The translations under genes were made by a program, and so were the position numbers. This document shows positions 39,081-50,789 of a DNA stretch of 64,000 nucleotides, piece after piece. The stretch lies in assembly GCF_019443425.1 (NCBI RefSeq), contig NZ_CP080382.1:3348001-3412000 (forward strand). The letters run 5' to 3'. Position 1 is the first letter of the stretch. Each line of letters begins with the position of its first letter. Origin of the DNA: Arthrobacter sp. PAMC25284 (GTDB taxonomy: Bacteria; Actinomycetota; Actinomycetes; Actinomycetales; Micrococcaceae). Below the pieces are notes generated by a model. The model did no database searches. It was not told where the DNA came from and saw only the letters and a list, made by a program, of their open reading frames with translations.

Positions 39081-40973
39081 ATGTGTGGAATCGTTGGATA
39101 TGTGGGTCATGCAAATGGCCGGGTAAATGCTGGACACAATGCCTTGGATGTTGTCCTTGAAGGACTACGGCGCCTCGAGTACCGCGGCTACGACTCCGCG
39201 GGGATCGCTGTTGTCGCTGACGGCTCCATCTCGTCCCGGAAGAAGTCCGGGAAACTGGCCAACCTGACCGCTGCGCTGGAGGCGGATCCGTTGCCGGCGT
39301 CGCTGACCGGGATCGGTCATACGCGCTGGGCCACGCACGGTGGACCGACGGACCAGAACGCGCACCCGCACCTCGCCGACGGCGGGAAGCTGGCAGTGAT
39401 CCACAACGGCATCATCGAAAACTTTGCCGAACTCAAGCTGGAACTTCTCCGCAAGGGCGTAACGTTCGCGTCTGAAACGGACACCGAAGTCGCGGCGGCG
39501 CTGCTCGGGGACATCTACCGCGAACAGCTCGGCGGCGATCCGTCCAGGGGCGGACTGACGAAGGCCATGCAGTTGGCCTGCCAGCGCCTGGAGGGCGCCT
39601 TCACGCTGCTGGCCGTGCACGCCGACCAGCCCGACGTGGTGGTCGCCGCGCGCCGGAATTCCCCGCTCGTCGTCGGTCTCGGCGAGGGCGAGAACTTCCT
39701 CGGATCCGACGTCTCCGGTTTCATCGACTACACCCGGCGTGCCGTGGAGCTGGGCCAGGACCAGATCGTCACCATCAGCGCCGACGCCGTGGAGATCACG
39801 GACTTCTACGGCGCCCCCGCCGAAGGCAAGGAATACCACGTGAACTGGGATCCGGCCTCCGCGGAAAAGGGCGGGTTCCCGTCCTTTATGGAAAAGGAAA
39901 TCCACGACCAGCCCGACGCCGTCCTGCAGACCCTCCTGGGCCGCTCCGACATCGACGGGAAACTGACCCTTGATGAGCTCCGGATCGATCCGGCACTGCT
40001 CAAGAGCGTTAACAAGATCATTGTTCTCGCGTGCGGGACCTCTGCCTACGCCGGGCAGGTCGCCAAATACGCGATCGAGCACTGGTGCCGGATCCCCACC
40101 GAGGTGGAGCTCTCCCACGAATTCCGCTACCGGGACCCGATCGTGGACGCCAACACGCTCATTGTCTCGATCTCGCAGTCCGGAGAGACCATGGATACCC
40201 TGATGGCCGTCCGCTACGCCAAGGAACAGGGCGCCAAGACGGTCTCGATCTGCAACACCAACGGGTCCACCATCCCGCGCGAGTCCGACGCCGTGCTCTA
40301 CACGCACGCCGGACCGGAGATCGCGGTGGCCTCCACCAAGGCGTTCCTCGCGCAGATCACCGCCGCGTACCTGCTGGGGCTTTATTTGGCACAGCTGCGC
40401 GGCAACAAGTTCCAGGGCGAAATAAAGGACATCCTGGCCGACCTGGGCAAAATCCCGGCAAAAATCCAGCAGATCCTGGACAACGAGGAAGAGATCAAGG
40501 AACTCGGCCGGTCCATGGCCGATGCCAAGTCCGTCCTGTTCCTGGGCCGCCACGTCGGCTACCCGGTGGCGATGGAAGGTGCCCTCAAGCTCAAGGAGCT
40601 GGCCTACATCCACGCGGAAGGCTTCGCCGCCGGAGAACTCAAGCACGGTCCGATCGCGCTGATCGAGGAAGGCCAGCCCGTCTTTGTGGTGGTCCCCTCA
40701 CCGCGCGGCCGGGATTCGCTGCATGCGAAGGTCGTCTCCAACATCCAGGAAGTCCGCGCACGCGGCGCCAGAACCATCGTGATTGCGGAAGAAGGCGACG
40801 AAGCGGTCACAGCGTACGCCGAGCACGTCTTCTACATCCCGGAGTCCCCGACACTCCTGGCCCCGCTGCTCGCCACGGTGCCGTTGCAGATCTTCGCGCT
40901 CGCACTCGCCTCGGCCAAGGGCTATGACGTGGACCAGCCACGTAACCTTGCCAAGAGCGTGACCGTAGAATAA
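39081..40973 (+). CDS. glmS: Glutamine-fructose-6-phosphate aminotransferase
   Basis: Makes glucosamine-6-P from Fru-6-P and glutamine. 630 aa from ATG 39081, giving the required N-terminal nucleophile Cys ('MCGIVGYVG'). The glutaminase domain (1-240) has '[12 protein letters not shown]', '[19 protein letters not shown]' and 'HNGIIENF'. Two SIS domains follow, with '[17 protein letters not shown]' and '[12 protein letters not shown]', and the end '[12 protein letters not shown]'. The reading frame is open for 800 bases upstream, but that part is antisense coaA. TAGGCT lies 9-14 bases before the ATG with no clear ribosome site, so a leaderless message is possible. Confidence 0.97.
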   Translation: MCGIVGYVGHANGRVNAGHNALDVVLEGLRRLEYRGYDSAGIAVVADGSISSRKKSGKLANLTAALEADPLPASLTGIGHTRWATHGGPTDQNAHPHLADGGKLAVIHNGIIENFAELKLELLRKGVTFASETDTEVAAALLGDIYREQLGGDPSRGGLTKAMQLACQRLEGAFTLLAVHADQPDVVVAARRNSPLVVGLGEGENFLGSDVSGFIDYTRRAVELGQDQIVTISADAVEITDFYGAPAEGKEYHVNWDPASAEKGGFPSFMEKEIHDQPDAVLQTLLGRSDIDGKLTLDELRIDPALLKSVNKIIVLACGTSAYAGQVAKYAIEHWCRIPTEVELSHEFRYRDPIVDANTLIVSISQSGETMDTLMAVRYAKEQGAKTVSICNTNGSTIPRESDAVLYTHAGPEIAVASTKAFLAQITAAYLLGLYLAQLRGNKFQGEIKDILADLGKIPAKIQQILDNEEEIKELGRSMADAKSVLFLGRHVGYPVAMEGALKLKELAYIHAEGFAAGELKHGPIALIEEGQPVFVVVPSPRGRDSLHAKVVSNIQEVRARGARTIVIAEEGDEAVTAYAEHVFYIPESPTLLAPLLATVPLQIFALALASAKGYDVDQPRNLAKSVTVE

Positions 40974-40977
40974 CGCC

Positions 40978-41325
40978 ATGATCGTTGGAATTGGTGTAGA
41001 CGTCGTAGACATTGAGCGGTTCGGCCGGCAGCTGGAGCGGACGCCGGGGCTGCGGGACCGGTTGTTCGTCCCCGCTGAGCGGGAGCTAAACACCCGCTCC
41101 CTGGCCGCGCGCTTCGCGGCCAAGGAAGCCGTGGCCAAGGTGCTCGGGGCGCCGGCCGGCATGAACTGGCAGGACTGCTGGATCGGGCTGGACCAGAACG
41201 GGCCCACCGTCCAGGTCAAAGGCACGGTGCTGGCGGTGGCGGACTCCAAGGGCGTCAAACGCTGGCACCTGTCCATGAGCCACGACGGCGGAATCGCCAC
41301 CGCGACGGTCATCGCCGAAGGCTGA
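40978..41325 (+). CDS. acpS: Holo-[acyl-carrier-protein] synthase
   Basis: Transfers 4'-phosphopantetheine from CoA to acyl carrier protein. 115 aa. Mg ligands are D8 in '[12 protein letters not shown]' and E50 in '[13 protein letters not shown]', and '[19 protein letters not shown]' closes the fold. It begins four bases after glmS, and coaA is divergent nearby, so two CoA-related steps sit together. Confidence 0.96.
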   Translation: MIVGIGVDVVDIERFGRQLERTPGLRDRLFVPAERELNTRSLAARFAAKEAVAKVLGAPAGMNWQDCWIGLDQNGPTVQVKGTVLAVADSKGVKRWHLSMSHDGGIATATVIAEG

Positions 41326-41386
41326 CGGCCGGCCGGGCGTTCCCGGCATCAACAGCACCGCACGATCCCCAGCGAATGTACCGCGA

Positions 41387-42904
41387 ATGGACACAGCCAT
41401 GATCAGCGCCTACACAGGAACCCAGATACGTGAGGCTGAAAAGCCTTTCCTGGCAGACGGTGTGGGCGCTGTTCTGATGCAGCGTGCCGCGTACGGCCTC
41501 GCGAACACGGTGGTCCACGAGCTTCGCGGCCGCGGCCGCCGGCTCTACGGCTCCAGTGTTGCCGTGCTGGCCGGCAAGGGCAATAACGGCGGCGATGGGC
41601 TCTTCACCGCTGCGCTGCTGGCCCGGCGGGGCCTGCGGGCGACGGCGATACTTACCGCCGGCGCCGCCCACGAGGCCGGCCTGGCGGAATTTCGCCGCGC
41701 CGGCGGGCACGTCCTGGCCCTGACAGCGGATAACATCTCGGAGCTTGCCGCTGCGGCGGCGGGCGCCGACGTCGTCATTGACGCAGTACTCGGAACCGGG
41801 GCCCAAGGCGGACTCCGGGGACTGGCCGGGACCCTGCTGGAACGGCTGACGGGGTCGGTCCCGGGGCTCGTGGTTGCCTGCGACATCCCCAGCGGCCTGG
41901 ACGCGGACACCGGCGAGGTGAACGAGCCGGTCCTGCCGGCGGACGTGACAGTGACATTCGGTGCTGCCAAGGCGGGCCTGCTCGCCGATCCCGGCGCTGA
42001 TTTCGCCGGGCGTGTCCACGTCGTCCCGATCGGGATGGAGGCGGCGTTGCCGGAACCTGCGCTGCGCAGGCTGGAAGCCCAGGACCTCCACCGGCTCCGG
42101 CCTCAGCCTGTCCGGCGGTCACACAAGTACACCCGGGGGGTTCTAGGCGTCGTGGCCGGCTCGGAGCGGTATCCGGGTGCTGCGGTTCTGGCGTGCAGGG
42201 GCGCGCTCGCCGCGGGCGCCGGCATGGTTCGCTACCTTGGCCCGCCCGACGTCGCGGACCTGGTCCGCGAGTCGTGCCCGGAGGTGGTCTGCGGGCAGGG
42301 AAGTTCGGCTGAAGCCCACGTTCAAGCGTGGGTCCTGGGCCCCGGAGTTGACGAATCGGCCGGTGACCAACTCCAGCGCATCCGCGATGCCGCCGCCACG
42401 GGCCTGCCCGTAGTGGCCGACGCCGGGGCGCTGCCCGCCTTGCCGCGCATCCTCGCCCCCCACCAGATCCTGACCCCGCACATTGGCGAACTGGCGGCCC
42501 TGCTGGCCGGCTACGGTGTTGAGTCTGACCGGGCCCGACTCGAAGGCGCCACCCTTGCCGCAGCCCGCCGCGGAGCGGCCCTGACCGGCGCGACCGTGTT
42601 GCTCAAGGGCGCCACGACCCTCGTGGCCGCTCCCGGAGGCACCGTGTTCAGCCAGTCCGAAGCCACGCCATGGATGGCGACCGCCGGCAGCGGCGATGTC
42701 CTCGCCGGCGTGCTCGGCGCACTCCTGGCGCAACTGTCCGGGAGCGCCACCATGGACCACGTTCCGTGCGGGGACCGCTGGGCGGCGATAGCGGCGATGG
42801 CCGCCAGCCTCCACGGCCGGGCAGGAGCCATGGCCTCCGCCGGGGGTCCAGTGACGGCGACCGCCGTCGCCCGTGCCATCCCTGAGGTCATACGGCACAT
42901 GTAG
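41387..42904 (+). CDS. nnr: Bifunctional NAD(P)H-hydrate epimerase / ADP-dependent dehydratase
   Basis: Repairs hydrated NADH/NADPH. 505 aa. The N-terminal epimerase domain (YjeF_N, about 1-215) has 'VLAGKGNNGGDGLFTAALLARRG' and 'VIDAVLGTGAQGGLRG'. The C-terminal dehydratase domain (about 225-505) has 'GVVAGSERYPGAAVLACRGALAAGAGMVRYLGP', 'LTPHIGELAALL', 'VLLKGATTLVAAPGG' and 'TAGSGDVLAGVLGALLAQL'. ATG 41387 is used; ATG 41399 is equally likely, as neither has a strong ribosome site. Confidence 0.94.
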   Translation: MDTAMISAYTGTQIREAEKPFLADGVGAVLMQRAAYGLANTVVHELRGRGRRLYGSSVAVLAGKGNNGGDGLFTAALLARRGLRATAILTAGAAHEAGLAEFRRAGGHVLALTADNISELAAAAAGADVVIDAVLGTGAQGGLRGLAGTLLERLTGSVPGLVVACDIPSGLDADTGEVNEPVLPADVTVTFGAAKAGLLADPGADFAGRVHVVPIGMEAALPEPALRRLEAQDLHRLRPQPVRRSHKYTRGVLGVVAGSERYPGAAVLACRGALAAGAGMVRYLGPPDVADLVRESCPEVVCGQGSSAEAHVQAWVLGPGVDESAGDQLQRIRDAAATGLPVVADAGALPALPRILAPHQILTPHIGELAALLAGYGVESDRARLEGATLAAARRGAALTGATVLLKGATTLVAAPGGTVFSQSEATPWMATAGSGDVLAGVLGALLAQLSGSATMDHVPCGDRWAAIAAMAASLHGRAGAMASAGGPVTATAVARAIPEVIRHM

Positions 42905-42993
42905 CAGAGGGCGTCCGCAACGCACCCAGCCAAATACTAAGGCGACTTACCAGTAGTCTGTCTAGAGATAAACCGCACGAACGAGGAGTAAAT

Positions 42994-45372
42994 ATGGAAG
43001 TCTGGCCCGGATCGGCTTACCCTTTGGGAGCCACTTTTGACGGCACCGGCACGAACTTTGCCCTGTTCAGCGAACGCGCCGAAAAAGTCGAGTTGTGTCT
43101 CCTGTCCGATGATCTCACCGAGACCCGGATCGAACTGACCGAAATCGACGGCTACGTTTGGCACTGTTACCTGCCGCACGTCCAGCCCGGGCAAAAATAC
43201 GGCTACCGGGTACACGGCGAATACGAACCGGACCACGGCAACCGGTTCAACCCGAACAAACTGCTGATGGACCCCTATGCCAAGGCGATCCAGGGCAAGA
43301 TTGACTGGGACCAGGCGCTCTTCTCCTACAACTTCGGCGACCCCTTGTCCCGCAATGACGCCGACTCGGCGCCCCACACCATGCACGGCGTGGTCATCAA
43401 CCCCTTCTTCAACTGGGACGGCGACCGGCAGCTGCGGATCCCGTACCACGAGTCGGTCATTTATGAAGCCCACGTCAAGGGCCTGACGGAGTTGCACCCG
43501 GACATCCCGGAGGACCAGCGCGGCACCTACGCGGGCGTGTCCCACCCCGCCGTGATCGACCACCTTAAGAAGCTTGGGATTACCGCGATCGAGCTGATGC
43601 CGGTGCACCAGTTCGTCAACGACGGCACCCTCGAGGAAAAAGACCTCAACAACTACTGGGGCTACAACACCATCGGGTTCTTCGCGCCCCAGAACACCTA
43701 CAGCTCCACTGGCGACGTCGGGCACCAGGTCCAGGAATTCAAAGCCATGGTTCGCGACCTGCACCGGGCCGGAATCGAGGTCATCCTCGATGTGGTCTAC
43801 AACCACACCGCGGAAGGCAACCACCTCGGCCCCACCCTGTCCTTCAAGGGCATCGACAACGCCGCCTACTACCGGCTGGTGGACGACGACCAGAAGCACT
43901 ACATGGACTACACCGGCACGGGTAACTCCCTCAATGTCCGCCACCCGCACTCCCTGCAGCTGCTCATGGACTCCCTGCGGTACTGGGTGACCGAAATGCA
44001 CGTGGATGGGTTCCGCTTCGACCTCGCCTCCACCCTGGCCCGCGAGTTCTACGACGTGGACAAGCTCTCCACCTTCTTCGAACTGATCCAGCAGGACCCG
44101 ATCGTCTCCCAGGTGAAACTGATCGCCGAACCATGGGACGTTGGCCCCGGCGGCTACCAGGTGGGCAACTTCCCGCCGCAGTGGACCGAGTGGAACGGAA
44201 AATACCGCGACACGGTCCGGGACTTCTGGCGCGGTGAACCGTCCACCCTGGGTGAATTCGCTTCCCGGCTGACCGGCTCGGCGGACCTTTACGAAAGCTC
44301 GGCCCGGCGCCCGGTGGCCTCCATTAACTTCGTCACAGCCCATGACGGCTTCACGATGCGGGACCTCGTGTCCTACAACGAGAAACGCAATGACGCCAAC
44401 GGCGAGGGCAACAACGACGGCGAATCGCACAACCGGTCCTGGAACTGTGGTGCCGAAGGCGAAACGGACGACGACACGGTTTTGACGCTCCGCGCCCGCC
44501 AGCAGCGGAACTTCATCGCCACCCTGCTGCTCTCCCAGGGCGTCCCGATGCTGCTGCACGGCGACGAACTGGGCCGCACCCAGCAGGGCAACAACAACAC
44601 CTACTGCCAGGACTCCGAGCTCAGCTGGGTGCACTGGGATGCCATGGATCAGCCGCTCGTGGAGTTCACGGCGTTCGTCAACAAGATCCGCCACGACCAC
44701 CCGATTTTCCGGCGGAGCCGTTTCTTCGACGGCCGCCCCGTACGCCGCGGCGAAGGCGAAAAACTTCCCGACATCGTCTGGCTCAACACGGACGGCCAGG
44801 AAATGCTGCCGGAGGACTGGGACAGCGGTTTCGGCCGGACCATCGGCGTGTTCTACAACGGCCACGGGATCCAGGAACAGGACTCCCGGGGCCGCCGGAT
44901 CACCGACGACAGCTTCCTGCTGGCCTTCAACGCCCACGACGACAACGTGGACTTTGTCATCCCGGCAGACGAGTACTCGCCGCTCTGGGAGATCCTGGTG
45001 GATACGGCCGACCAGACCTACGCCCATGAACAGCTCAAGGCCGGTTCGGTCCTGAAGCTGGCCGCGAAGTCCCTCGTGGTACTTCGCGCCTACTCCGGCC
45101 CCGAGGTGGAGGTCGACTACTCCGCCGCCGCATCCCTGGCGGCCCGGACGGACACTTCCGGAGATGAGGCTCCCGAGGAGGAAGCTTCCGCTCCCGAGGA
45201 GGCTCCGGAGGCGGAAGCTCCCGCTCCCGAGGAAGCACCCGCCGCGGAGGAGGAAACCCCCGCTTCTGAGGAGGCACCCGCCGCGGCACCTTCCGCAAAG
45301 ACCGCACTCGGGAAGGGCGCCAAGGGCCGCAACGGGCGGAAGGCCCGGGGCAGGAAGGGATCGGCTTCATGA
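42994..45372 (+). CDS. glgX: Glycogen debranching enzyme GlgX with acidic/basic tail
   Basis: Isoamylase-type GH13 enzyme that removes limit branches from glycogen. CBM48 domain (about 5-100), then the catalytic barrel with nucleophile D343 in '[11 protein letters not shown]', acid/base E379 in '[19 protein letters not shown]' and D451 in 'TAHDGFTM'. 792 aa; the family usually has about 690-720. The extra C-terminus (about 710-792) is a Pro/Glu/Ala repeat region ending in a Lys/Arg/Gly-rich stretch. ATG 42994 follows GAGGAGTAAAT. It overlaps treY by four bases, so debranching and trehalose synthesis are coupled. Confidence 0.95.
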   Translation: MEVWPGSAYPLGATFDGTGTNFALFSERAEKVELCLLSDDLTETRIELTEIDGYVWHCYLPHVQPGQKYGYRVHGEYEPDHGNRFNPNKLLMDPYAKAIQGKIDWDQALFSYNFGDPLSRNDADSAPHTMHGVVINPFFNWDGDRQLRIPYHESVIYEAHVKGLTELHPDIPEDQRGTYAGVSHPAVIDHLKKLGITAIELMPVHQFVNDGTLEEKDLNNYWGYNTIGFFAPQNTYSSTGDVGHQVQEFKAMVRDLHRAGIEVILDVVYNHTAEGNHLGPTLSFKGIDNAAYYRLVDDDQKHYMDYTGTGNSLNVRHPHSLQLLMDSLRYWVTEMHVDGFRFDLASTLAREFYDVDKLSTFFELIQQDPIVSQVKLIAEPWDVGPGGYQVGNFPPQWTEWNGKYRDTVRDFWRGEPSTLGEFASRLTGSADLYESSARRPVASINFVTAHDGFTMRDLVSYNEKRNDANGEGNNDGESHNRSWNCGAEGETDDDTVLTLRARQQRNFIATLLLSQGVPMLLHGDELGRTQQGNNNTYCQDSELSWVHWDAMDQPLVEFTAFVNKIRHDHPIFRRSRFFDGRPVRRGEGEKLPDIVWLNTDGQEMLPEDWDSGFGRTIGVFYNGHGIQEQDSRGRRITDDSFLLAFNAHDDNVDFVIPADEYSPLWEILVDTADQTYAHEQLKAGSVLKLAAKSLVVLRAYSGPEVEVDYSAAASLAARTDTSGDEAPEEEASAPEEAPEAEAPAPEEAPAAEEETPASEEAPAAAPSAKTALGKGAKGRNGRKARGRKGSAS

Positions 45373-47681
45373 GAACGCCAATCTCCACTTACCGGTTGCA
45401 GATCCGCAGCGGCTTTACGCTGCAGGATGCCGCCACGACCGTGCCGTACCTCAAATCACTGGGCGTCGACTGGGTCTACCTCTCTCCCATCCTGACCGCG
45501 GAGCAGGGCTCGGACCACGGCTACGACGTGACTGATCCCGCCGCCATCGACCCGGAGCGCGGCGGCCCCGAGGGGCTGCTCGCACTCTCGACGGCCGCCC
45601 GGGAAGCCGGCCTCGGTGTCCTCGTGGACATCGTGCCCAACCATGTCGGCGTTGCCACTCCCGTCCAGAACCCCTGGTGGTGGTCGCTCCTGCAGGAAGG
45701 CAGGCAGTCCCGCTATGCCCCGGCGTTCGACGTCGACTGGGACTTCGGCGGCGGCCGTATCCGGATCCCGGTACTGGGTTCCGATGACGACCTTGGGGCG
45801 TTGGAAGTCGTTGACGGGGAACTGCGGTACTACGATCACCGGTTCCCGCTCGCCGAGGGCAGCTACACCGACGGCGACGATCCGCGGCAGGTCCACGACC
45901 GGCAGCACTACGAACTGGTCTTCTGGCGCCGCGCGGATGACGAATTGAACTACCGGCGGTTCTTTGCAGTCAACACGCTCGCCGGCATCCGGGTGGAAGA
46001 CCCAGAGGTCTTCGACGAAGCCCATGCCGAGGTGGTCCGCTGGTTCCGGGAAGGGCTCGTGCACGGGCTCCGGATCGACCACCCGGACGGCCTGGCCGAT
46101 CCGGAGGGCTACCTGCACCGGCTGCGGGAGGTCACCGGCGGCAGCTACCTGCTGATCGAGAAAATTCTGGAACCGGGGGAGGTGCTGCCGGGCGGCTTCG
46201 ACTGTGAAGGCACCACCGGTTATGACGCCCTCGCCGACGTGGACCGCGTGTTCATCGACGCCGGAGGACAGGCGGCGCTCGACGCGCTCGACGCCGAACT
46301 CCGGGACGGCCGGTCCGCCGACTACGAGGAGATGATCCACGGCACGAAGCGGCGCATCACCGACGGAATTCTGCACTCCGAAATGCGCCGGCTGGCCCGC
46401 CTGCTGCCCGCCGGGACGGACATCACGGCAGACACCGCGGCCGACGCGCTGTCGGAGATCATTGCCGCCTTCCCGGTGTACCGCAGCTACCTCCCGGAGG
46501 GTGGGGGCATCCTGAAGGACGCCTGCGACCTCGCCGCCCGGCGTCGGCCGGACCTGTCGGACGCCCTCGAGCGCCTGCTGCCGCTGCTGCGCGACGCCTC
46601 GGCGGAGCTGGGCCGCCGCTTCCAGCAAACCTCCGGGATGGTCATGGCCAAGGGGGTCGAGGACACGGCGTTCTTCCGCTACACGCGGCTGGGGACGCTG
46701 ACCGAAGTCGGCGCCGACCCGACGGAATTCGCTGTCACACCGGAGGAATTCCACACCAGGATGACCCGCCGCCAGGCTGAACTGCCGCTGTCCATGACCA
46801 CGCTCAGTACCCACGACACCAAGCGCAGCGAGGACACCCGGGCCCGGATCTCGGTCCTCGCCGAACTCGGCCCGCAGTGGGCCGCGTCCCTGCGACGGCT
46901 GCAGGAACTGGCCCCGTTGCCGGACGGACCGCTGGCCAACCTGCTCTGGCAGGCTATTGCCGGCGCCTGGCCGGCCAGCCGGGAACGGCTGCAGTCCTAC
47001 GCGCAGAAGGCCGCCCGCGAAGCGGGAAATTCGACCGACTGGCTGGACCCTGACCCGGAGTTCGAAGCAAAACTCAGTGACGCTGTGGACGCCGCATTCG
47101 ACAACGACGAGGTCCGTTCGGAACTGGAGTCTCTCGTGGCGCGGCTGACCCCTTACGGGGCCGTCAACGCCCTGGGCGCGAAACTCGTCCAGCTGACCAT
47201 GCCCGGTGTCCCCGACGTGTACCAGGGCACCGAGTTCTGGGACCGGTCCCTGACCGACCCGGACAACCGCCGTGCGTTCGACTTCGGCGCCCGCCGCGAC
47301 GCCCTCGCCGCCCTCGACGCCGGCGAGCGGCCGGCGTCGTACCTCGACGAGACCACCAAGCTGTTGGTGACCTCCCGGGCCCTGCGGCTTCGGCGGGACC
47401 GGCCCGAGCTGTTCACCGGCTACCGTCCGGTGGCCGCCCGGGGTGCCGCGGCCGCGCATCTGCTCGGATTCGACCGCGGAGCGGACGGACCCGGCGCTAT
47501 GGCGCTGGCCACCCGGTTGCCGCGCGGGCTCGAGGAGTCGGGCGGCTGGCGTGAGACGAGCATCGAACTCGCCGTCGGCATGCGCGATGAACTGACGGGG
47601 AACGCTTTTCCCGCCGGGACCGTGAACGTGGCCGACATCCTTGCCGGTTATCCCGTGGCGCTGCTGGTCCCTGCCGCATAG
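45369..47681 (+). CDS. treY: Malto-oligosyltrehalose synthase TreY
   Basis: GH13 enzyme that isomerises the reducing end of maltodextrin to a trehalosyl unit. 770 aa. Starts '[21 protein letters not shown]', typical for the family. '[13 protein letters not shown]', '[17 protein letters not shown]' (nucleophile Asp), '[14 protein letters not shown]' (acid/base Glu) and '[18 protein letters not shown]' are the four catalytic regions. '[10 protein letters not shown]' is also diagnostic. Coupled to glgX by ATGA; treZ follows after 61 bases. Confidence 0.96.
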   Translation: MRTPISTYRLQIRSGFTLQDAATTVPYLKSLGVDWVYLSPILTAEQGSDHGYDVTDPAAIDPERGGPEGLLALSTAAREAGLGVLVDIVPNHVGVATPVQNPWWWSLLQEGRQSRYAPAFDVDWDFGGGRIRIPVLGSDDDLGALEVVDGELRYYDHRFPLAEGSYTDGDDPRQVHDRQHYELVFWRRADDELNYRRFFAVNTLAGIRVEDPEVFDEAHAEVVRWFREGLVHGLRIDHPDGLADPEGYLHRLREVTGGSYLLIEKILEPGEVLPGGFDCEGTTGYDALADVDRVFIDAGGQAALDALDAELRDGRSADYEEMIHGTKRRITDGILHSEMRRLARLLPAGTDITADTAADALSEIIAAFPVYRSYLPEGGGILKDACDLAARRRPDLSDALERLLPLLRDASAELGRRFQQTSGMVMAKGVEDTAFFRYTRLGTLTEVGADPTEFAVTPEEFHTRMTRRQAELPLSMTTLSTHDTKRSEDTRARISVLAELGPQWAASLRRLQELAPLPDGPLANLLWQAIAGAWPASRERLQSYAQKAAREAGNSTDWLDPDPEFEAKLSDAVDAAFDNDEVRSELESLVARLTPYGAVNALGAKLVQLTMPGVPDVYQGTEFWDRSLTDPDNRRAFDFGARRDALAALDAGERPASYLDETTKLLVTSRALRLRRDRPELFTGYRPVAARGAAAAHLLGFDRGADGPGAMALATRLPRGLEESGGWRETSIELAVGMRDELTGNAFPAGTVNVADILAGYPVALLVPAA

Positions 47682-47742
47682 GGCGCCGGCCGACGCAACG
47701 CCAAACTGACTGACGAACCGACCCGGGGAACGGAAGCAAGCC

Positions 47743-49539
47743 ATGACTTTGTCTGCACAAGGAACTGAACGATTCAACCTTTGGGCGCCGGAGGCCCAGT
47801 CCGTCACGCTGCTCGCGGACGGGCGGCACCACCCGATGGCCCGGGTCGTGGCGGCCGGACCGGACGCCGGTGCGGCGGCCGGCGCCGGCGCGGACGGCTG
47901 GTGGGCGGCCCCGGACGCGCCCGCGACCGGGGAGGTCGACTACGGCTATCTCCTCGACGGGGACGGCACCCCGCTGCCGGACCCGCGCTCGCGGCGCCAG
48001 CCCGAGGGTGTGCATTCCCTGTCCCGGACTTTTGATCCTTCGGCGCATACCTGGTCCGAGGGGCAGTGGGCCGGACGGGAGCTCAAGGGTGCGGTCATTT
48101 ACGAACTGCACCTCGGGACCTTCACCCCGGAGGGGACACTGGACGCCGCAGCCGGGAAACTGGACTATCTCGTGGATCTCGGCGTCGACATCATCGAGCT
48201 GCTGCCCGTCAACGGCTTCAACGGCACCCACAACTGGGGCTATGACGGAGTCCTCTGGTACGCCGTGCACGAGGGCTACGGCGGGCCGGCAGCGTACCAG
48301 CGGTTCGTGGACGCCGCCCACGCGGCCGGATTGGGCGTCATCCAGGACGTGGTCTACAACCACCTCGGCCCCAGCGGGAACTACCTGCAGCGGTTCGGGC
48401 CGTACCTCAAGTCCGGCGAAGGCAACACGTGGGGTGACTCGGTCAACCTCGACGGCCCGGGCTCCGACGTCGTCCGCGACTACATCCTGGATAACGCCGC
48501 CATGTGGCTGCGGGACTACCGGGTGGACGGCCTGCGGCTCGATGCCGTGCACGCCTTCAAGGATGAGCGCGCCGTGCATCTTCTGGAGGACTTCGGTGCC
48601 CTCGCCGACGCCGTGACCGCGGAGACCGGACGCCCGGCGACCATGATTGCCGAATCCGACCTGAACGACCCGCGGCTGCTCTACCCGCGGGCGGACAACG
48701 GCTACGGCCTGGCCGGACAGTGGAGTGATGACTTCCACCACGCCGTCCACGTCAACGTCAGCGGCGAAACCACCGGCTACTACGAGGACTTTGGCTCGCT
48801 GGAGGCGCTCGCGAAGGTCCTGAAACGCGGATTCTTCCATGACGGCAGCTATTCGAGCTTCCGCGGCCGGCACCACGGCCGGCCCGTCGACGCCGCCCGC
48901 GTCCATCCGTCCGCCCTGGTGGTCTGCAGCCAAAACCACGACCAGATCGGCAACCGCGCCACCGGGGACCGGCTCTCCCAGTCGCTGGGCTACGGACAAC
49001 TGGCGCTCGCCGCCGTCGCCACCCTGACCTCACCGTTTACGCCCATGCTGTTTATGGGCGAGGAGTACGGCGCCGGCACGCCGTGGCAGTTCTTCACCTC
49101 ACACCCGGAACCGGAGCTGGGCAAAGCCACCGCCGAGGGCCGGATCAAGGAGTTTGAACGGATGGGATGGGACCCCGCCGTCGTTCCTGACCCGCAGGAC
49201 CCGGAGACCTTTATCCGGTCGAAGCTGGACTGGTCCGAGACCGGCGAGGGCGACCACGCCCGCCTGCTGGACCTCTACCGCGCCCTCATCGCCCTGCGCC
49301 GCGCGACCCCAAACCTTACCGGACTCGGCTTCGCCGAGACTGCCGTCGACTTCAGCGAGGCGGACGGCTGGCTCCTGCTCCGCCGCGGAAGCACCGAGGT
49401 GGCCATGAACTTCTCGGCCGAACCGCAGCAGGTCACCGTCGCCGGCGCCTCGATCACCCTCGCCACCGACGACGGCGTGCGGCTGGCCGCGGGCAGGCTC
49501 GACCTTCCCGGCCACAGCGCCGCCATCATTAGCGAATAA
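47743..49539 (+). CDS. treZ: Malto-oligosyltrehalose trehalohydrolase TreZ
   Basis: Releases free trehalose from the TreY product. 598 aa. An N-terminal CBM48-like domain '[22 protein letters not shown]' precedes the GH13 barrel with '[13 protein letters not shown]', '[19 protein letters not shown]' (Asp), '[14 protein letters not shown]' (Glu) and '[15 protein letters not shown]' (Asp). With glgX and treY it makes a complete glycogen-to-trehalose route. The aldo-keto reductase gene begins 14 bases later. Confidence 0.96.
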   Translation: MTLSAQGTERFNLWAPEAQSVTLLADGRHHPMARVVAAGPDAGAAAGAGADGWWAAPDAPATGEVDYGYLLDGDGTPLPDPRSRRQPEGVHSLSRTFDPSAHTWSEGQWAGRELKGAVIYELHLGTFTPEGTLDAAAGKLDYLVDLGVDIIELLPVNGFNGTHNWGYDGVLWYAVHEGYGGPAAYQRFVDAAHAAGLGVIQDVVYNHLGPSGNYLQRFGPYLKSGEGNTWGDSVNLDGPGSDVVRDYILDNAAMWLRDYRVDGLRLDAVHAFKDERAVHLLEDFGALADAVTAETGRPATMIAESDLNDPRLLYPRADNGYGLAGQWSDDFHHAVHVNVSGETTGYYEDFGSLEALAKVLKRGFFHDGSYSSFRGRHHGRPVDAARVHPSALVVCSQNHDQIGNRATGDRLSQSLGYGQLALAAVATLTSPFTPMLFMGEEYGAGTPWQFFTSHPEPELGKATAEGRIKEFERMGWDPAVVPDPQDPETFIRSKLDWSETGEGDHARLLDLYRALIALRRATPNLTGLGFAETAVDFSEADGWLLLRRGSTEVAMNFSAEPQQVTVAGASITLATDDGVRLAAGRLDLPGHSAAIISE

Positions 49540-49553
49540 GACAGGACATTCCC

Positions 49554-50592
49554 ATGACTTATGTTGCAGCGGAGACCCGCTACGATTCGATGCCGTACCG
49601 CCGCGTGGGACGCAGCGGGCTGAAACTTCCTGCCATCTCCCTCGGGCTTTGGCACAACTTTGGCGACGACAAGCCGTTTGAAATCCAGCGCGCCATCCTG
49701 CGCCGCGCCTTCGACCTGGGCGTCAACCATTTCGACCTCGCCAACAACTACGGACCGCTCGCCGGAAGCGCCGAGACCAACTTCGGCCGCCACCTGAAGG
49801 ATGACTTCGCTCCGTACCGCGACGAGCTCATCATTTCCACCAAGGCGGGCTACAACATGTGGCCGGGTCCGTTCGGAGAGTGGGGCTCCCGTAAGTACTT
49901 GCTGGCCAGCCTGGACCAGTCGCTGAACCGGATGGGCCCTGGACTACGTGGACATCTTCTACAGCCACCGCCCGGACCCGGAAACGCCCATGGAGGAGAC
50001 AATGGGCGCCCTGGACCAGGCCGTCCGTTCCGGCAAGGCACTCTACGCCGGCATCTCCTCCTACACCCCGGAGCAGACCCTGGAAGCAGCCCGGATCCTG
50101 AAGGACCTTGGCACGCCTCTGCTGATCCACCAGCCCAGCTACTCCATGCTGAACCGCTGGACGGAGGACGGCAGCCCCAACCTGTATGAGGCCCTCGAGA
50201 CAGTCGGTGCCGGGTCCATCGCCTTCTCCCCGCTGGCGCAGGGCATGCTGACGGACCGTTACCTCAGCGGCATCCCGTCCGGCTCCCGGGCCGCGCAGGA
50301 CAAGTCACTGGACGAAAAGATGATCACCGAGGACAAACTCAACCGGGTCCGAGGGCTCCAGCGGATTGCCCAGGGCCGCGGCCAGTCGCTGGCGCAGATG
50401 GCCATCGCCTGGATCCTCCGCGAACAGTCCAAGGGATCCTCCGTCACCTCCGCCCTCGTCGGCGCCTCGAGCGTCGCCCAACTCGAGGACACACTCTCCG
50501 CCATCAACAACATGAACTTTTCGGACGCTGAGCTCACGGCGATCGATGAGTTCGCCGTCGAGTCCGACATCAACCTGTGGGCGCAGAAGTAG
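49554..50592 (+). CDS. YghZ-type aldo-keto reductase (one-base frameshift as given)
   Basis: NADPH-dependent reductase related to L-glyceraldehyde-3-phosphate reductase (AKR14). The first frame has 'YRRVGRSGLKLPAISLGLWHNFG', 'FDLANNYGPLAGSAE' with the catalytic Asp/Tyr, and 'ELIISTKAGYNMWPGPFGEWGSRKYL' with the Lys. The second has 'YVDIFYSHRPDPETPMEETMGALDQAVRSGKALYAGIS' with the His, and 'SVTSALVGASSVAQLEDT'. Removing one C from CCC at 49937-49939 gives 'SLNRMGLDYVDIFYSH' and 345 aa. It lies 14 bases after treZ and may share its mRNA. Confidence 0.9.
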
Positions 50593-50637
50593 CGGATTGA
50601 TCGCTCTCTAATACGACAGTAGGGGTGGTCAGGCTGC

Positions 50638-50677
50638 GGCGCCGGGGCCGTTCGGGAACAACGACGGCCCCGGCGCC
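50638..50677 (+). terminator. Strong hairpin after the aldo-keto reductase
   Basis: A perfect 14-bp GC stem, 50638-50651 with 50664-50677, has a 12-base loop. No T-run follows, but its position 45 bases after the stop suggests the end of the glgX-treY-treZ-reductase transcript. Confidence 0.6.
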
Positions 50678-50789
50678 GTTGACGTAAGATGCAAAGGGTG
50701 CCGCAGGGCGCCGCGCCTGGCGGTCGTCGCCGCGCAGCAGCGCGCGTCCGGCCCGGGCACCCAGATTTTTTTCCCCTCAAAGGAGTTCC

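Noticed and set aside
42937..45027. 696-codon minus-strand frame opposite glgX
   Set aside because: Antisense shadow of glgX with Val-rich, domain-free sequence.
45456..47807. 783-codon minus-strand frame opposite treY
   Set aside because: TreY on the plus strand has all catalytic motifs; the antisense product is low-complexity.
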